Assembly (NCBI RefSeq): GCF_043641925.1
Contig: NZ_JBHZRU010000006.1
Coordinates: forward strand, 62,001-126,000
Direction of reading: 5' to 3'
From: Paenisporosarcina quisquiliarum_A
Lineage (GTDB): Bacteria > Bacillota > Bacilli > Bacillales_A > Planococcaceae
DNA length: 64,000 nt
The notes beneath the pieces were generated by a model. The model saw nothing but the letters and a program-made list of their open reading frames with translations. It did not search any database and was not told the DNA's origin. Below, piece after piece: positions 18,392 through 29,000 of this stretch; positions within the stretch are counted from its first letter, which is position 1; each line of letters opens with the position of its first letter. The translations under genes and the position numbers were made by a program.

Positions 18392-18420
18392 AAAAAACCA
18401 TCTCATACAGTTAGAGATGG
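18392..18420 (-). terminator. Candidate terminator for the small conserved gene at 18463
   Basis: CCATCTC, nine-base loop, GAGATGG, with an A run on the left that gives the U tail on the minus strand. It lies about 43 bases after the stop codon. Confidence 0.7.
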
Positions 18421-18462
18421 CAACTAATCATTCAAATATGAAATTAAATCTTTAAATACCGA

Positions 18463-18816
18463 TTATCTCAAATGTCGTATATCCTCTGGGTCATCCTCTT
18501 TACGATCAGTCAAAATCCCCATTTGTTCTATATGTGCTCTCGCTGCATCATCACCTAATTGATAAATAATGGCATACAGCATTTTCTGCTGGGCATCATA
18601 TCGGTCATTTTCCGGGTCATGATGATACTCCAAAAACGGAATATGAGAACGTACATAGGTTTCCATATCCGCTTCATGTTTTTTCTCTAACACCGTCTCT
18701 AACGCATGAATTTCTTGTCTATTTGCTTGAACCACAAAACTCGTACTTTCAAGAGGCTCAGGTAAAATACTCTCACTTACCAAATCGACATAATACGTCT
18801 CTTTTGTTTGATCCAT
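18463..18816 (-). CDS. Small conserved soluble protein of unknown function
   Basis: 117 residues, with the start chosen at the ATG at 18816, 11 bases after GGAGGAG. The protein is acidic and soluble, with no signal peptide or membrane segment. Visible stretches are QANRQEIHALETVLEKKHEAD, predicted helix, and HHDPENDRYDAQQKMLYAIIYQLGDD. It looks like a genuine gene because it has a good ribosome site and a terminator, and a composition like its neighbours. I do not recognise the family and propose no function. Confidence 0.75.
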   Translation of the reverse strand: MDQTKETYYVDLVSESILPEPLESTSFVVQANRQEIHALETVLEKKHEADMETYVRSHIPFLEYHHDPENDRYDAQQKMLYAIIYQLGDDAARAHIEQMGILTDRKEDDPEDIRHLR

Positions 18817-19018
18817 TATTTTCATCTCCTCCATTCACTTGTTTTACTTCTACCCCTTAAGATGTAAATAAAACCTTATGACATGCAGTCAACTCATAAT
18901 TCACACCTTTTGAAGGCATGGTAGAGATGAAAATATGAATGATAATAAAATGAACTGTGCCTCTCCATTCAAGTAAGTGAATCGAATCATTTAATACTGT
19001 TTTTCTATCTCATCCATA

Positions 19019-19675
19019 TTATAAAATCTCAACATTTGCAGATACGGCAATTCCACTCAACGCTTGTGTTGCCAATCGATCCGATTCATTATTTACTTTC
19101 CTTGAAATAAGTTCATATTCGGGTTGAATTCCTAGATTCTTCATCTTCTCTTCAATCCGGTCAGCCCATTCTAAAAAGTTCTTTTCAAGAGTCGGCCATT
19201 CTTCTTTCATCTGATTAATAACGACTTGTGAGTCGCCAATAATTTTTACAGGTTGATGGTGGACATTTAAATGTTCTAGTTCTTGAACTGCTAAATAAAG
19301 TGCAGCATATTCGGCTTCGTTATTTGAAGTCAATTCACCTGAAGGGGCATTGCTTCTCAGTCTATATGTTTTGCCATTTTGTTCATAATAAATCACACAA
19401 CCTAAACCTGATTTATTCGTTTCGTGGTCAAATCCTCCATCAAAATATACACTCACCTTATACGGTTCTGTTTCAAGACTCTTTAAATAAATTTTCATTT
19501 CTTTTATAGTCCAATTACTATCATATTGGTCAGTAAAAGTAATTCTCTTGATGCGACCTGTGCGCTCCAAATCTTCAGCAATCAGGAGAGCATGTGCGAC
19601 TGGCAATTCTTCAGAGTGAAATTCTGCTTCTGTCCCTTTTGGAGTTTTATAGATCCAGTCAATTCTAATTTTCAT
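19019..19675 (-). CDS. RNase H-like protein (YpeP type)
   Basis: Residues about 1-68 form an N-terminal region (WIYKTPKGTEAEF, ALLIAEDLERTGRIKRITF). Residues about 72-210 are a ribonuclease HI fold. The four acidic residues are in place: VYFDGGFD, SNNEAEYAAL, IIGDSQVVINQM and NNESDRLATQAL. This layout matches the 'reverse transcriptase-like' RNase HI family YpeP of Bacillus, thought to act on RNA:DNA hybrids. The good GAGGGATG ribosome site supports the start. It is not part of an operon with the next gene, because a terminator lies at 19785. Confidence 0.88.
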   Translation of the reverse strand: MKIRIDWIYKTPKGTEAEFHSEELPVAHALLIAEDLERTGRIKRITFTDQYDSNWTIKEMKIYLKSLETEPYKVSVYFDGGFDHETNKSGLGCVIYYEQNGKTYRLRSNAPSGELTSNNEAEYAALYLAVQELEHLNVHHQPVKIIGDSQVVINQMKEEWPTLEKNFLEWADRIEEKMKNLGIQPEYELISRKVNNESDRLATQALSGIAVSANVEIL

Positions 19676-19784
19676 GGCGAATCATCCCTCATAATTCATA
19701 GTTCTATTCATCATTCCCATTTCCCTTTTTTGATAGTCTAAATTGTGTCCGACGATTAACTCATATCATTGATTAAGCAAAATT

Positions 19785-19826
19785 TAAAAACCTTCGACAA
19801 AATGACTAAGTCAATTTGTCGAAGGT
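19785..19826 (-). terminator. Terminator of the VOC-family gene
   Basis: ACCTTCGACAAA pairs with TTTGTCGAAGGT around an inner TGACT/AGTCA stem. On the minus strand it is followed by TTTTTAAATTTT. It lies 33 bases downstream of the stop at 19859. Confidence 0.85.
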
Positions 19827-19858
19827 ATATTTAAGATAAATAATATTTCGTAAAGTAG

Positions 19859-20281
19859 TTACTCCGCACCCTCTTCAAAACTAAACTGCCATACCACACC
19901 GAATTTATCCTCTAGAGCACCATACGAAGGACTCCAAAATGTTTCTTGAAGTGGCATGGATACTTTGCCATCTTCAGCAAGAGCATTAAATTCTGCCTCT
20001 AACTTTTCTTTGTCTCCAGTAACAATCGCCAAAGTAATGTTTTTACCGAAGGTCACAGGAGCATTTGGCATGGAATCTGAGAACATGACCGTACTGCCAT
20101 GAACGTTAAGTCGAGCATGCATCATCAATTCCTTCATCTCTTCAGGTAGAACAAAATTAGGATCTGCAGGCATATCACCAAACTTAGAAATTTCAGGTTT
20201 TTCTTGTCCAAAAACTTCTGCATAATACTCGACAGCTTCTTTACAGTTTCCATTGAAATTAAAGTACACGTTTACTGGCAC
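19859..20281 (-). CDS. PhnB-like VOC (glyoxalase-fold) protein
   Basis: A GTG start lies eight bases after GAGGAG. The 140 residues form a vicinal-oxygen-chelate fold of the PhnB/3-demethylubiquinone-like family. Recognition rests on YFNFNGNCKEAVEYYAEVFG, MMHARLNVHGSTVMFSDSM, ITLAIVTGDKEKLEAEFNAL and FWSPSYGALEDKFGVVWQF. Members of this family have mostly unknown substrates. The last two segments are very conserved in them. It is a monocistronic gene, located 43 bases downstream of the amylase-pullulanase stop. Confidence 0.88.
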   Translation of the reverse strand: MPVNVYFNFNGNCKEAVEYYAEVFGQEKPEISKFGDMPADPNFVLPEEMKELMMHARLNVHGSTVMFSDSMPNAPVTFGKNITLAIVTGDKEKLEAEFNALAEDGKVSMPLQETFWSPSYGALEDKFGVVWQFSFEEGAE

Positions 20282-20324
20282 CTCAACATCTCCTCACCTT
20301 TATATTCTAGTAATCATAACATCT

Positions 20325-23300
20325 TTACTTCTTCCTTGAAATATCAGCTACTGGATGTTTCCGTGAAGCACCTTTTTGTCCATTATTAGATTTCTTTTTA
20401 TCCTTATGATCCACTTTAATCACAATAGTTGTTAAAGCATCGATCGTTAACGTGTCTTTCGTTAATGTAAATCCTGATTTCTTATGAACTTTCTTCGTTC
20501 CCGCTTCCTCACTATCGACTAAGACATCCCCTTTGGATAAATCCAAATCTCCCAAAGTTAAGGTTCTAGCTTCTGTATCTGCATTTACAAATACATTGTA
20601 ATCCCCTGTATTGTCCGTCGACTTACTTTCGTAAGCAATGACTAAATCAGACTCATTTATCTCAGGGAATTCCAATAAAGTTACATTTGTATCTACTAAC
20701 TCCTTATCTCCTAACCTGAAAGCATTAGTAGATCTACGTAATTTAATTAGACCTTCTGTGTATTCTCGTGTAGTTGTATTCACTTTATATTCTTTTTTGT
20801 TCGTCGCTTTTTCCCAATCGAATTTATTAATTGCATCAGAAGAATCATACGAATCATGAATGAAGTATCCAAACGAATTCCCGTCTGTATCACTTAGTTC
20901 ATGATATTTCTGTTCAGGAACACCTTCACCTAACCATTGCTTTGTTCTTCCATATTCTTGCCCAGCGTGAATAAATGCTGTACCTTGAGACGTTAAAATC
21001 ATTGAGTTCCCAATACGAATCCGTTTATGAATTTCTAAATTATTTTCAGCAATTTTTGGATCCTTTTTAATGGATTGCGCAATCACATCGTATAGCGGTA
21101 AGTTATCATGTGCAGCAATGTACTGAACCATATCACCTGGATCGTCGTCAGCTGTATTCGATGGCTGACCTTTGATGTTATTGAAAATGGTCGTGATATT
21201 TCGTGCGCCACCTGTAATAAATCTAGGCTCACCTTCTGAACCGAATCCAGATTTCAATTCGTTACGGATTTCGTCAGAGAATACGCCAACATCGTCCGTT
21301 TTGTCCATCCAGTCCTGATCTGCTCCCATTCCTGCAAGTGATGGGTCAGAAATTTGACCAGCAAACGTTCTCCATCCTTCACCAATAAATAATGCATCTG
21401 GATTTACAGAAGCAGCTGCATCATATGTATTTTGAATGGAAGGATACGTCGCGTCACCCATCATATCAAATCGCATGCCATCAATCTTGTATTCTTCGAA
21501 CCAATACTTCACCGAATCGACCATCAATTTCTCAGCCATTGTATGATTCGTAGCCAAGTTGTTACCAAAACCGCCTAAGAAATTACCTTTCGAATCTTGG
21601 AACGCATAATAATTCGGCACTATATCATTTAATTGGCTAGCTTTCGCCATATGCGTGTAGACCACATCAAACACGACACCCATCTCAGCATCATGAATTG
21701 CATCAATTAATTCTTTCAGCTCTTTTACGCGCAATTCAGGATCCGTTGCATCCTCTGAATACGCACCATCTGGTGAGAAGTAATTATGTGGGTCATAGCC
21801 CCAGTTGTATTCATTGCCACCAGCTGAATATTCTAGTTCCCGCTCATCCATTTTCGTTTCATCGCCATAATACCAAGCCATGACCGGAAGGAGCTGAACA
21901 TGAGTAACACCTAATGACTTAATATAGTCGAGTTTGTCAATAAAACCTTTGTAAGATCCCCATCTCGATTTTAAGTCCTTTTCAATAGTAGGGTCAGATG
22001 TAAAGTCACGAACATGAACTTCGTAAATGACCGCATCTTCCCGCTTCTCGTAACCGTCAATTTGGGCATGACCGAAACCTGAAGGATTCGTATCACTTAA
22101 ATCAACAATAGCAGCTTTACCAACCGTATCGCCGTCCAGGCCCGCATTTCCTTCTGTATTCACAGTGAATGCCGCCATTGATTTTGCATAAGGATCTAAA
22201 ACTGTTTTTGTTACGCCATCATTTGTGACTTCGTACTGATAATAATATCCATTCAAATCAGCTACTTCTAAATCGCTAGAAAGTATTTCTTTTGACCAAA
22301 CACCTTGTTCTTCTAGTGTTAAATCTATACTGCCAATTGGCATTGCCGCGTCATCTTTATCAAAGAAATTGGCAACAACTTTGCTAGCTTTAGGTGCCCA
22401 TAATTTTAATGTGGCATTACCATCTTTGTATGTCGCACCTAAATCATCCCCATCATACGCATACATTTCATCTAGCAATCTCCATCCTGTCGAAGCTGAA
22501 ACAGTTCTGCCTGCATACGTAATCGACAATGGAAGTTTGTCTAAAGCGAATGTTGCTTTTACTTCAACTGATGTGTCGCCTGTTATTTCAACACTTTCTA
22601 CAACAACTTCTGTTCCATCGATATCTTTAATGACTAAATCCGTTTTCAACTTTTCAGCTGTTAACCCGTCAGTCATCGTAAATCCTAATAGAATGGTATT
22701 TTCAGAAATGACTTCACCCGATACAATTCCTGATGCTACTTCTTCATAAGGAGAAATATAAACCGTATCATCACCTTGCTTAATCCATAAGTGATTATAC
22801 TTATCGAGTAAGTTAAATGATTTATCTCCTGCATCTTTTTCGTGTGTTTCTTGATTCACAATTAGGAACCCAAGATCTTTCGCATCTTCTTTAAGCTCGA
22901 TATCCGCGTAAGCACCATAACGATCTACCCCACCTAAATCAACTGCATCTGTTGGCCAAGTAACTGAAGGTGTTGCTGTATCTCCCCAGTTCCATACGCC
23001 AAAGTTTTCGTAATCTCCGTTATCACGTGTGTAGTGAATACGAACCGTGTTCTCTGGTAAATCAACCGGTTCGTACGTATACACTTTATCCGAACCTTGC
23101 TTAATCCAAATTTCGTTCATTTCTGGTAAAGCAATCGTAAAGCCTTTATCGCCACCATCTTTACCAGCATCCCCTTTTGTTATGTCCATAACAAGGAAGC
23201 CAATATTTTTTGCACCTTCAGTTAGTGGAACATCAATGTAAGCTCCATAGCTGTCGGTTTTTTCAAACATAGTCGCACCTACCGGCCAGTTTGCAGATGG

Positions 23301-25955
23301 TGAAGCGACATCATTCCAAAGCCATGCTCCATAGTTTTCATAAACATTATCTTCGCGGTTATAGTGAATGCGAATGCTGTTAGCTGGAATCGGCTCAACT
23401 TCTACACCGCCTTCTTCAGTAGCAACCGCACCAGTAATACTGCCACCTTCAGTTGTTAATAAAACTGTACCACCTTCAGCTCTACTTGGAAGTGTTAAAA
23501 GAACTTCTCCAGCTTCATTCGTTTCATAAATCTCACCCGAATAATGGTTAGTTACCACAGCATCTATTGAATCAACCGTTAATGTTACCTTTTTTGCTTC
23601 TTCCGCAACATTTAAACCAACGTACACAGATTCATCGTTATACGCTCGAGAGAATAACAAGAACTGATCTTTATCCGAACCACCTACAAATGTTCGTTCT
23701 CCTTTAGCAAACACTTTTGAATGGTCACTTCGGAAATTAAGAACTTTCGTATAGTGATCTAAAATATCATTATTTTCAACTTGATCCCACGCAAAGTCAT
23801 ACCGATTATCGTATTGTGGGTAGTTATTGGCTCCCGTTAAACCAAGCTCTTCGCCGTAATAAATAACAGGTTGTCCTTTTGCAGTCGCTTGTAGAGAGGC
23901 AGCCACTTTTAACTTGCCTTCATCTCCTCCCAAAGAATGCAAAAACCCATCTTCATCGTGACTACCAAGGAATTGGCCCAATGTAGCGGTATTATCGAGT
24001 TTCCCGTTACGCGAAACTAACGCTTCATTGGAAGCTTTTAATTGACCATTCACGAAATTACGAGCTGTATTTTTAAACTCAAAATCTAGTAATGAATCCA
24101 TCATCCCTGTTTCAAGGTAACCGAGATTATTGTTAACATTGGCACCCCAAGCTTCACCAATCATTTTAAACTCAGGTTTCTTTTCTGTTAACGCAGTTTT
24201 GAACTTCATCCATGTTGTATCTTCAACATGTTTCACTGTATCTACGCGGAAGTAGTCAATCGTATTTCCTTTATCCGTAGTAGCTTGTTCAATCCAGCTT
24301 GTTTGCCAATCAATGATTTGCTGACGAACTACAGGGTCTTCTGTCTTAATGTCAGGTAGACCTGCTAATTCACCAACCACTTCATCCGTTCCAATATCAG
24401 CCCCTTGACGGACAATATTGCTAAATCTCGAACGATCTTCATCTGTTGGGAAACCTGCAGGTGGATTCACCATGTCCCCGTCAATTTCTTTTAAGCCGTA
24501 ACCTGTATGATTTAATACCACATCGACCATGATTTTCATGTCTCGCTCATGAGCAGCATCAATTAATTCGTGGAAATCTTCCATTGTTCCAAAATGCGGA
24601 TTTAATTCCCCGAAATTGTTAGCCCAATAGCCATGATAAGCATAGTAGGGTTCACCGTTTTCGCCAGAACGAACATCATATTTAACGTTTTCGACGATTG
24701 GACTAATCCAAATCGTATTGACACCAAGATTATCAAGATAATCGAGCTTCGTCGTAATCCCTTTTAAATCCCCACCTTGATAAGTCCCACGTTTAGACGA
24801 ATCATAGGTAAGGTCGTAAGGGTCATTATTAGTAGAATCGCCATCAAAGAATCGATCCGTTAACATAAAGTAAATAACGGACTCGTCCCAATCAAAATCA
24901 GCATCTCCTGTTGATTGTCTCGTTTTCACTTCAACTTGAGTCGAACCTTCGTAGTTGTTTCCATATGAATCTACTGCAGTTAATGGAATTGTTTTCATTC
25001 CTGCTGTTGTATCTTCATCTACTGCAATCGCAATTCCTTTTAATGAAGGATCGATCTCTAGCTTATCTGATCCCCCAATAGAAGATGCATCCGCAAAGAT
25101 TTTTGTAATCGTTACATCATCTGTCAATCCTTCGATACCTACAGTTAAAACAGCGTTTTGATTGTAGTCAATAGCTGCAGGTTCAACTAAACCTGTCACC
25201 GTTAAATCTGCCTGACGGAAATCAATCGTTGAAATACCATCTACTGTATTGTAAGGATCACTTACTTCCGATGTATCCCCATCTTTTGTTACAAGAAATG
25301 AATATGGGGTTTCCCCATTTGGAATGTCGTTGTAAGAAAGGACGAATCTCTCATTCTCAGGTTCGTACGTCATTTCCTTTATTTCTCCATTAAACTTTAA
25401 CTCCACTTTTTCAATCGTATGCATCGCATCGTTTGTAAAAAGGTCTTTATCACGGTAATAAAACGTCGCATCACCTTGATCGATAACAGGAGCTGACCCA
25501 TCAGGGACAATTCGAATTTGCTCGACCCCACTTGTGATGTACGCTTTCGTCAATGAGTCGTTTTTATTTACTTGAATAAAACGATCACTAAACTCTTTTT
25601 GCGCTGTGTTCCAGTCATAAGTGCTTCGAAGAACAAAGCCAAATTGTTCCGTTTCAGGTGCAACCGCAATATGAACAGTTGCTTCACTACCTTCTTTCGT
25701 TTCGAAATCAATTTGATCATCTTTAACACCGGTGTTCCAAGCCCAAATGTTCCATTCGCCAAAGTTTTCATCCTCACGAATATACGTAAAACGGACTTGA
25801 CGGTCTGCCGATTCAGTTGATTCAACCTCATTGGTCTTTACCGTATCTACCGCAAATGCCTGTTTTGCTGGAACAAATGGTAGCCACATACTTAGAGTCA
25901 TCATCATAACCATAAAAATAGAGAACTTGCGCTTCGTATTTTTTGATATTATCAC
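20325..25955 (-). CDS. Secreted bifunctional alpha-amylase-pullulanase
   Basis: A secreted enzyme of 1876 residues starting with GTG ten bases after AGGAGG, with a signal peptide ending near residue 35. Residues about 45-160 are a CBM41-type (PUD) starch-binding module (VRFTYIREDENFGEWNIWAWN). A first GH13 domain follows at about 350-770. Its nucleophile is in DYFRVDTVKH near residue 569, the acid is in GEAWG near 601, and the third Asp is in GSHDED near 666. Two more CBM41 modules (IRIHYNREDNVYENYGAWLW, VRIHYTRDNGDYENFGVWNW) lie at 810-1010. A CBM48-like segment precedes a pullulanase-type GH13 domain, with YNWGYDP near 1387, MRFDMMGD near 1495, GEGW near 1525 and AAHDN near 1615. It should cut both alpha-1,4 and alpha-1,6 bonds in starch. 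The lysine-rich end has no LPXTG motif and no SLH repeat. Confidence 0.94.
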   Translation of the reverse strand: MIISKNTKRKFSIFMVMMMTLSMWLPFVPAKQAFAVDTVKTNEVESTESADRQVRFTYIREDENFGEWNIWAWNTGVKDDQIDFETKEGSEATVHIAVAPETEQFGFVLRSTYDWNTAQKEFSDRFIQVNKNDSLTKAYITSGVEQIRIVPDGSAPVIDQGDATFYYRDKDLFTNDAMHTIEKVELKFNGEIKEMTYEPENERFVLSYNDIPNGETPYSFLVTKDGDTSEVSDPYNTVDGISTIDFRQADLTVTGLVEPAAIDYNQNAVLTVGIEGLTDDVTITKIFADASSIGGSDKLEIDPSLKGIAIAVDEDTTAGMKTIPLTAVDSYGNNYEGSTQVEVKTRQSTGDADFDWDESVIYFMLTDRFFDGDSTNNDPYDLTYDSSKRGTYQGGDLKGITTKLDYLDNLGVNTIWISPIVENVKYDVRSGENGEPYYAYHGYWANNFGELNPHFGTMEDFHELIDAAHERDMKIMVDVVLNHTGYGLKEIDGDMVNPPAGFPTDEDRSRFSNIVRQGADIGTDEVVGELAGLPDIKTEDPVVRQQIIDWQTSWIEQATTDKGNTIDYFRVDTVKHVEDTTWMKFKTALTEKKPEFKMIGEAWGANVNNNLGYLETGMMDSLLDFEFKNTARNFVNGQLKASNEALVSRNGKLDNTATLGQFLGSHDEDGFLHSLGGDEGKLKVAASLQATAKGQPVIYYGEELGLTGANNYPQYDNRYDFAWDQVENNDILDHYTKVLNFRSDHSKVFAKGERTFVGGSDKDQFLLFSRAYNDESVYVGLNVAEEAKKVTLTVDSIDAVVTNHYSGEIYETNEAGEVLLTLPSRAEGGTVLLTTEGGSITGAVATEEGGVEVEPIPANSIRIHYNREDNVYENYGAWLWNDVASPSANWPVGATMFEKTDSYGAYIDVPLTEGAKNIGFLVMDITKGDAGKDGGDKGFTIALPEMNEIWIKQGSDKVYTYEPVDLPENTVRIHYTRDNGDYENFGVWNWGDTATPSVTWPTDAVDLGGVDRYGAYADIELKEDAKDLGFLIVNQETHEKDAGDKSFNLLDKYNHLWIKQGDDTVYISPYEEVASGIVSGEVISENTILLGFTMTDGLTAEKLKTDLVIKDIDGTEVVVESVEITGDTSVEVKATFALDKLPLSITYAGRTVSASTGWRLLDEMYAYDGDDLGATYKDGNATLKLWAPKASKVVANFFDKDDAAMPIGSIDLTLEEQGVWSKEILSSDLEVADLNGYYYQYEVTNDGVTKTVLDPYAKSMAAFTVNTEGNAGLDGDTVGKAAIVDLSDTNPSGFGHAQIDGYEKREDAVIYEVHVRDFTSDPTIEKDLKSRWGSYKGFIDKLDYIKSLGVTHVQLLPVMAWYYGDETKMDERELEYSAGGNEYNWGYDPHNYFSPDGAYSEDATDPELRVKELKELIDAIHDAEMGVVFDVVYTHMAKASQLNDIVPNYYAFQDSKGNFLGGFGNNLATNHTMAEKLMVDSVKYWFEEYKIDGMRFDMMGDATYPSIQNTYDAAASVNPDALFIGEGWRTFAGQISDPSLAGMGADQDWMDKTDDVGVFSDEIRNELKSGFGSEGEPRFITGGARNITTIFNNIKGQPSNTADDDPGDMVQYIAAHDNLPLYDVIAQSIKKDPKIAENNLEIHKRIRIGNSMILTSQGTAFIHAGQEYGRTKQWLGEGVPEQKYHELSDTDGNSFGYFIHDSYDSSDAINKFDWEKATNKKEYKVNTTTREYTEGLIKLRRSTNAFRLGDKELVDTNVTLLEFPEINESDLVIAYESKSTDNTGDYNVFVNADTEARTLTLGDLDLSKGDVLVDSEEAGTKKVHKKSGFTLTKDTLTIDALTTIVIKVDHKDKKKSNNGQKGASRKHPVADISRKK

Positions 25956-25979
25956 TGCTTTGTTTCCTCCTCTTGATTT

Positions 25980-25993
25980 TGCAATCGCTTACA
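25980..25993. promoter_or_regulatory. Candidate cre (CcpA) site 1 upstream of the amylase-pullulanase gene
   Basis: TGCAATCGCTTACA fits the relaxed cre consensus TGNAANCGNTNNCA. It lies 25 bases upstream of the GTG start, close to the ribosome binding site, where bound CcpA could block elongation or initiation. Confidence 0.6.
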
Positions 25994-26009
25994 CAAGTCT
26001 CGAAAAGGT

Positions 26010-26038
26010 AATCTACTTAAATAGATGGACTAATGCAA
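26010..26038 (-). promoter_or_regulatory. Candidate promoter of the amylase-pullulanase gene
   Basis: On the minus strand TTGCAT and TAGATT are 17 bases apart. The -35 hexamer lies inside the upstream cre site, so binding there would compete with RNA polymerase. The hexamers are only fair matches to SigA. Confidence 0.4.
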
Positions 26039-26047
26039 TCGTTTGCA
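26034..26047. promoter_or_regulatory. Candidate cre (CcpA) site 2 upstream of the amylase-pullulanase gene
   Basis: TGCAATCGTTTGCA is a near-palindrome fitting TGNAANCGNTNNCA and overlapping the proposed -35 hexamer. Two cre sites 54 bases apart, about five helical turns, would allow cooperative CcpA binding. That role is inferred. Confidence 0.6.
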
Positions 26048-26060
26048 CTTTTATTATGAT

Positions 26061-26087
26061 AAAAGAGCCAGCAAATTGCTGACTCTC
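26061..26087 (-). terminator. Terminator of the large subtilase gene
   Basis: AGAGcCAGCAAATTGCTGaCTCT, an imperfect palindrome, is followed on the minus strand by TTTTAT. It lies eight bases after the stop at 26095 and in front of the amylase-pullulanase promoter. Confidence 0.7.
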
Positions 26088-26094
26088 GTATTTA

Positions 26095-29000
26095 TTATTT
26101 ACCTTGTTTAGAAACCGAGAACTTTTGAGTTGCCTCGTGACCTACCAAATCAACCACTTTTAATTCAAATGAATTTTTACCTTTTACTAAAGGCAATTCG
26201 ATTTCAATTGTTTGTTCGTAACCTAACATTGCGTAAGGCTCAGAAATTGGTTTGTAGAATACTTCGCTACCATTTAAATAAACACGGACTTCATCAAAAT
26301 TGTCGCCGACTTTTACTTTAATGACTGGGTTATCAGCATTTGCTTTAACTGTTTTCGGCACTGTTGATTTTACCGCTTCAATAGTTGGTTTTGTTGTATC
26401 CACAAAAATTCTGCGCGAAATCGCCATCGTGTTACCAAATTCATCAATCGCTTCTACATTTACAACTTGTACACCATCAGCAAGTGTTAAAGTATGCGAG
26501 AAGTTCACGCCATCAAATGAAGTTACACTCTCACCATTCACTTTTAATGAAACAATGTTTGAAGCGTCTTCAACCGCTCCACTTACTTCCACTTGTGAAG
26601 AAGTGTTGTATCCGAAGAAACTTGGAGAGTCGATATAGATAACTGGTTCTACTGTTTCTGGCTCGTTTGGCGTTGAAGAATCGTCATCTGATCCACCATC
26701 TCCAGGAGTAGTTCCTGAACCTGTATCTGGCTCTTCCCCTTCAACTTCTTCATAATCCGCACTCGTTGTTTTAATTGCAAATGTTTGTTCCGTCACGTTT
26801 CCAGCAATATCCCATACTTTAAGTGTAACTTTGTCGCCTTTTTTCACGTTTGTGACTTCATATTGTGATGCAAGCTCTGCAAATTCTTCACGTTCAACAC
26901 CGTTTACATATACTTCTACTCGATCAAGTCCAATGCCAGCATCTTGAAGTGTGTTCGTCGAAATGATGTTTTTCTTATGATCGAATTTGTATTTAGCTTC
27001 TGGTGCTTTCGTATCCACATAGATTGGGAATTCAACTGATTGCCATTCTGCACCTTCAAAGTCAATAACTCCACGCAATTGAATGTAGTACTGACCATCT
27101 GCAGCCGGCTTACCATTAATCATACCGTCCCAAGCATTTGCTGAACTATATTTATAAGCAGGATTTGTTGCTGAATTAATATAGTTTTTCGTCATGTTCA
27201 TTTCAGTACGAATCGTACGGACTTTGTTACCTTCAGCATCCAACACGTTGATTTCCAGGTTTTTCGCATTACGTAGCAATGAGTACACTGGAGTTGCTGA
27301 ATCGATATTGCCATCCCCATTTGGAGAGAATGCAAATTTCGATGGATCGAAGTTCGTCCCTAGTGATGGACCAGCGATGTAACTTCCGTTTTCATCTACC
27401 AAACCTTGGTAGCCCCAATAAGTCGAGGATTCCCAAGCACTACCATCAAAGATGGACGCGTCGTCCCATGAACCGTTGAAACCGAAGAACGGCACAGTTA
27501 ATGGTACATTCCCTGACGTTTCTTCAGTTGGATCATTCAACATAACAAAACCGTCAATGAAGAAGCCATTAATGAATGCTTCGTAACCTACCTCGTCTTT
27601 CAATAGAGAAGCATCAACAGATACTTGAATTTCAGTTTCACCATTTGCAGCTATTTCAATAGTTTCAGGAGCATTTACATCAACCAAATCAGTTACAATG
27701 TTAGATCCATAAATATTAGGTACAACTACGTCATATCCAGAAATTTTACCTGCATAGTCTGTTTGAAGTTGAACATCCACATTGAAGTTTTTCACTTCAT
27801 CCGAGTAGTTTTTCGCTTTTAAAGTAAATGTGAACTTGCCTTCTTTGATTTCTTTTAATGCTACTTTCGCTTCACCTGTTGCAGTGTTTGTAACCATGAC
27901 ATCTGTTTCTAAAGCGTTAGCAAGTTGCATGATTCCTGCCCCTTGCCGTCTTGGAGAAACGTACTCTTTCATTCCACCATATTCAGCCAAAACTACTGGT
28001 TTTGCTGTGTTCATCATCAAGTTCTTCGCGAACTGTACTCGTTCTGCACCAGTCAATCCAAACTCTTCATTCACACGTTCCATAACAAGTGCAGTACCAC
28101 CTGCTACATGCGGTGCAGCCATCGAAGTTCCACTCATTAAACCATAAGAATCATTGTTTAATGTAGAGAAAATGTTACCACCAGGAGCTGTGATTTCAGG
28201 TTTGAAATCTAAGTTAGGTGTTGGTCCCCACGACGTAAATGTACTCATTTTCCCCGCTGATGGACTTGCTGTTTCGAGGTATTGACCGTCAAATCCAACT
28301 GTTACTTCTTGTCCCTGTTCTAGTGCAGTCTTAAGTGCTAATCCATCCACTTGAAGTGCAGACATGTAAGGAATTTTGATTTCAGAACTAGAAGCCATAC
28401 TAATAGTACCGGCTGCATTGTTATAAATAATAACACCTTCAGCCCCTGCAGCTTGAGCATTTAAGCCTTTTTCAACAAACGCAATACTTCCACGTGATAC
28501 CAACGCAAATTTACCAGTTAAGTCCTTACCTGCAAAATCAGCTGACGTTCCAAATCCTGCAAATTCAATAGGGTATTCTTCTAATGGTAAATCATTTGGT
28601 TCAGCATCATTTGCAAGTAGGAATAGTGCTCGACCAGCTTCTACTCCATCAAATTCATATGTGAAACTTGAAGCTGTTATTGTACTATTTTCAAAAGATG
28701 CAACACCAAATGAATCTTCTGATACAGAAGGTGACCCCGTTAAACCATAGTCCTGATTATTTGCCATAGGATAAAAAGTACCTGATCCAAACATATCCGA
28801 ATTACCAGCAGAAATAGCAACTAAAACACCATTATCTTGGGCTCTTGTAACAGCCATTTGTTCAGGGTTCGAGTTATCTACATAACCTGCTGTAGCACCT
28901 AGCGACATATTAATAACGTCTGCACCAAGTTTAATTGCATCATCAATTGCTTTCACATAGATATCACCAAATGTAGACGGGAAAAGTGGATCATTTCCAA

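Noticed and set aside
22369..22749. 126-codon plus-strand frame opposite the amylase-pullulanase gene
   Set aside because: Antisense shadow of a conserved coding region, with no ribosome site.
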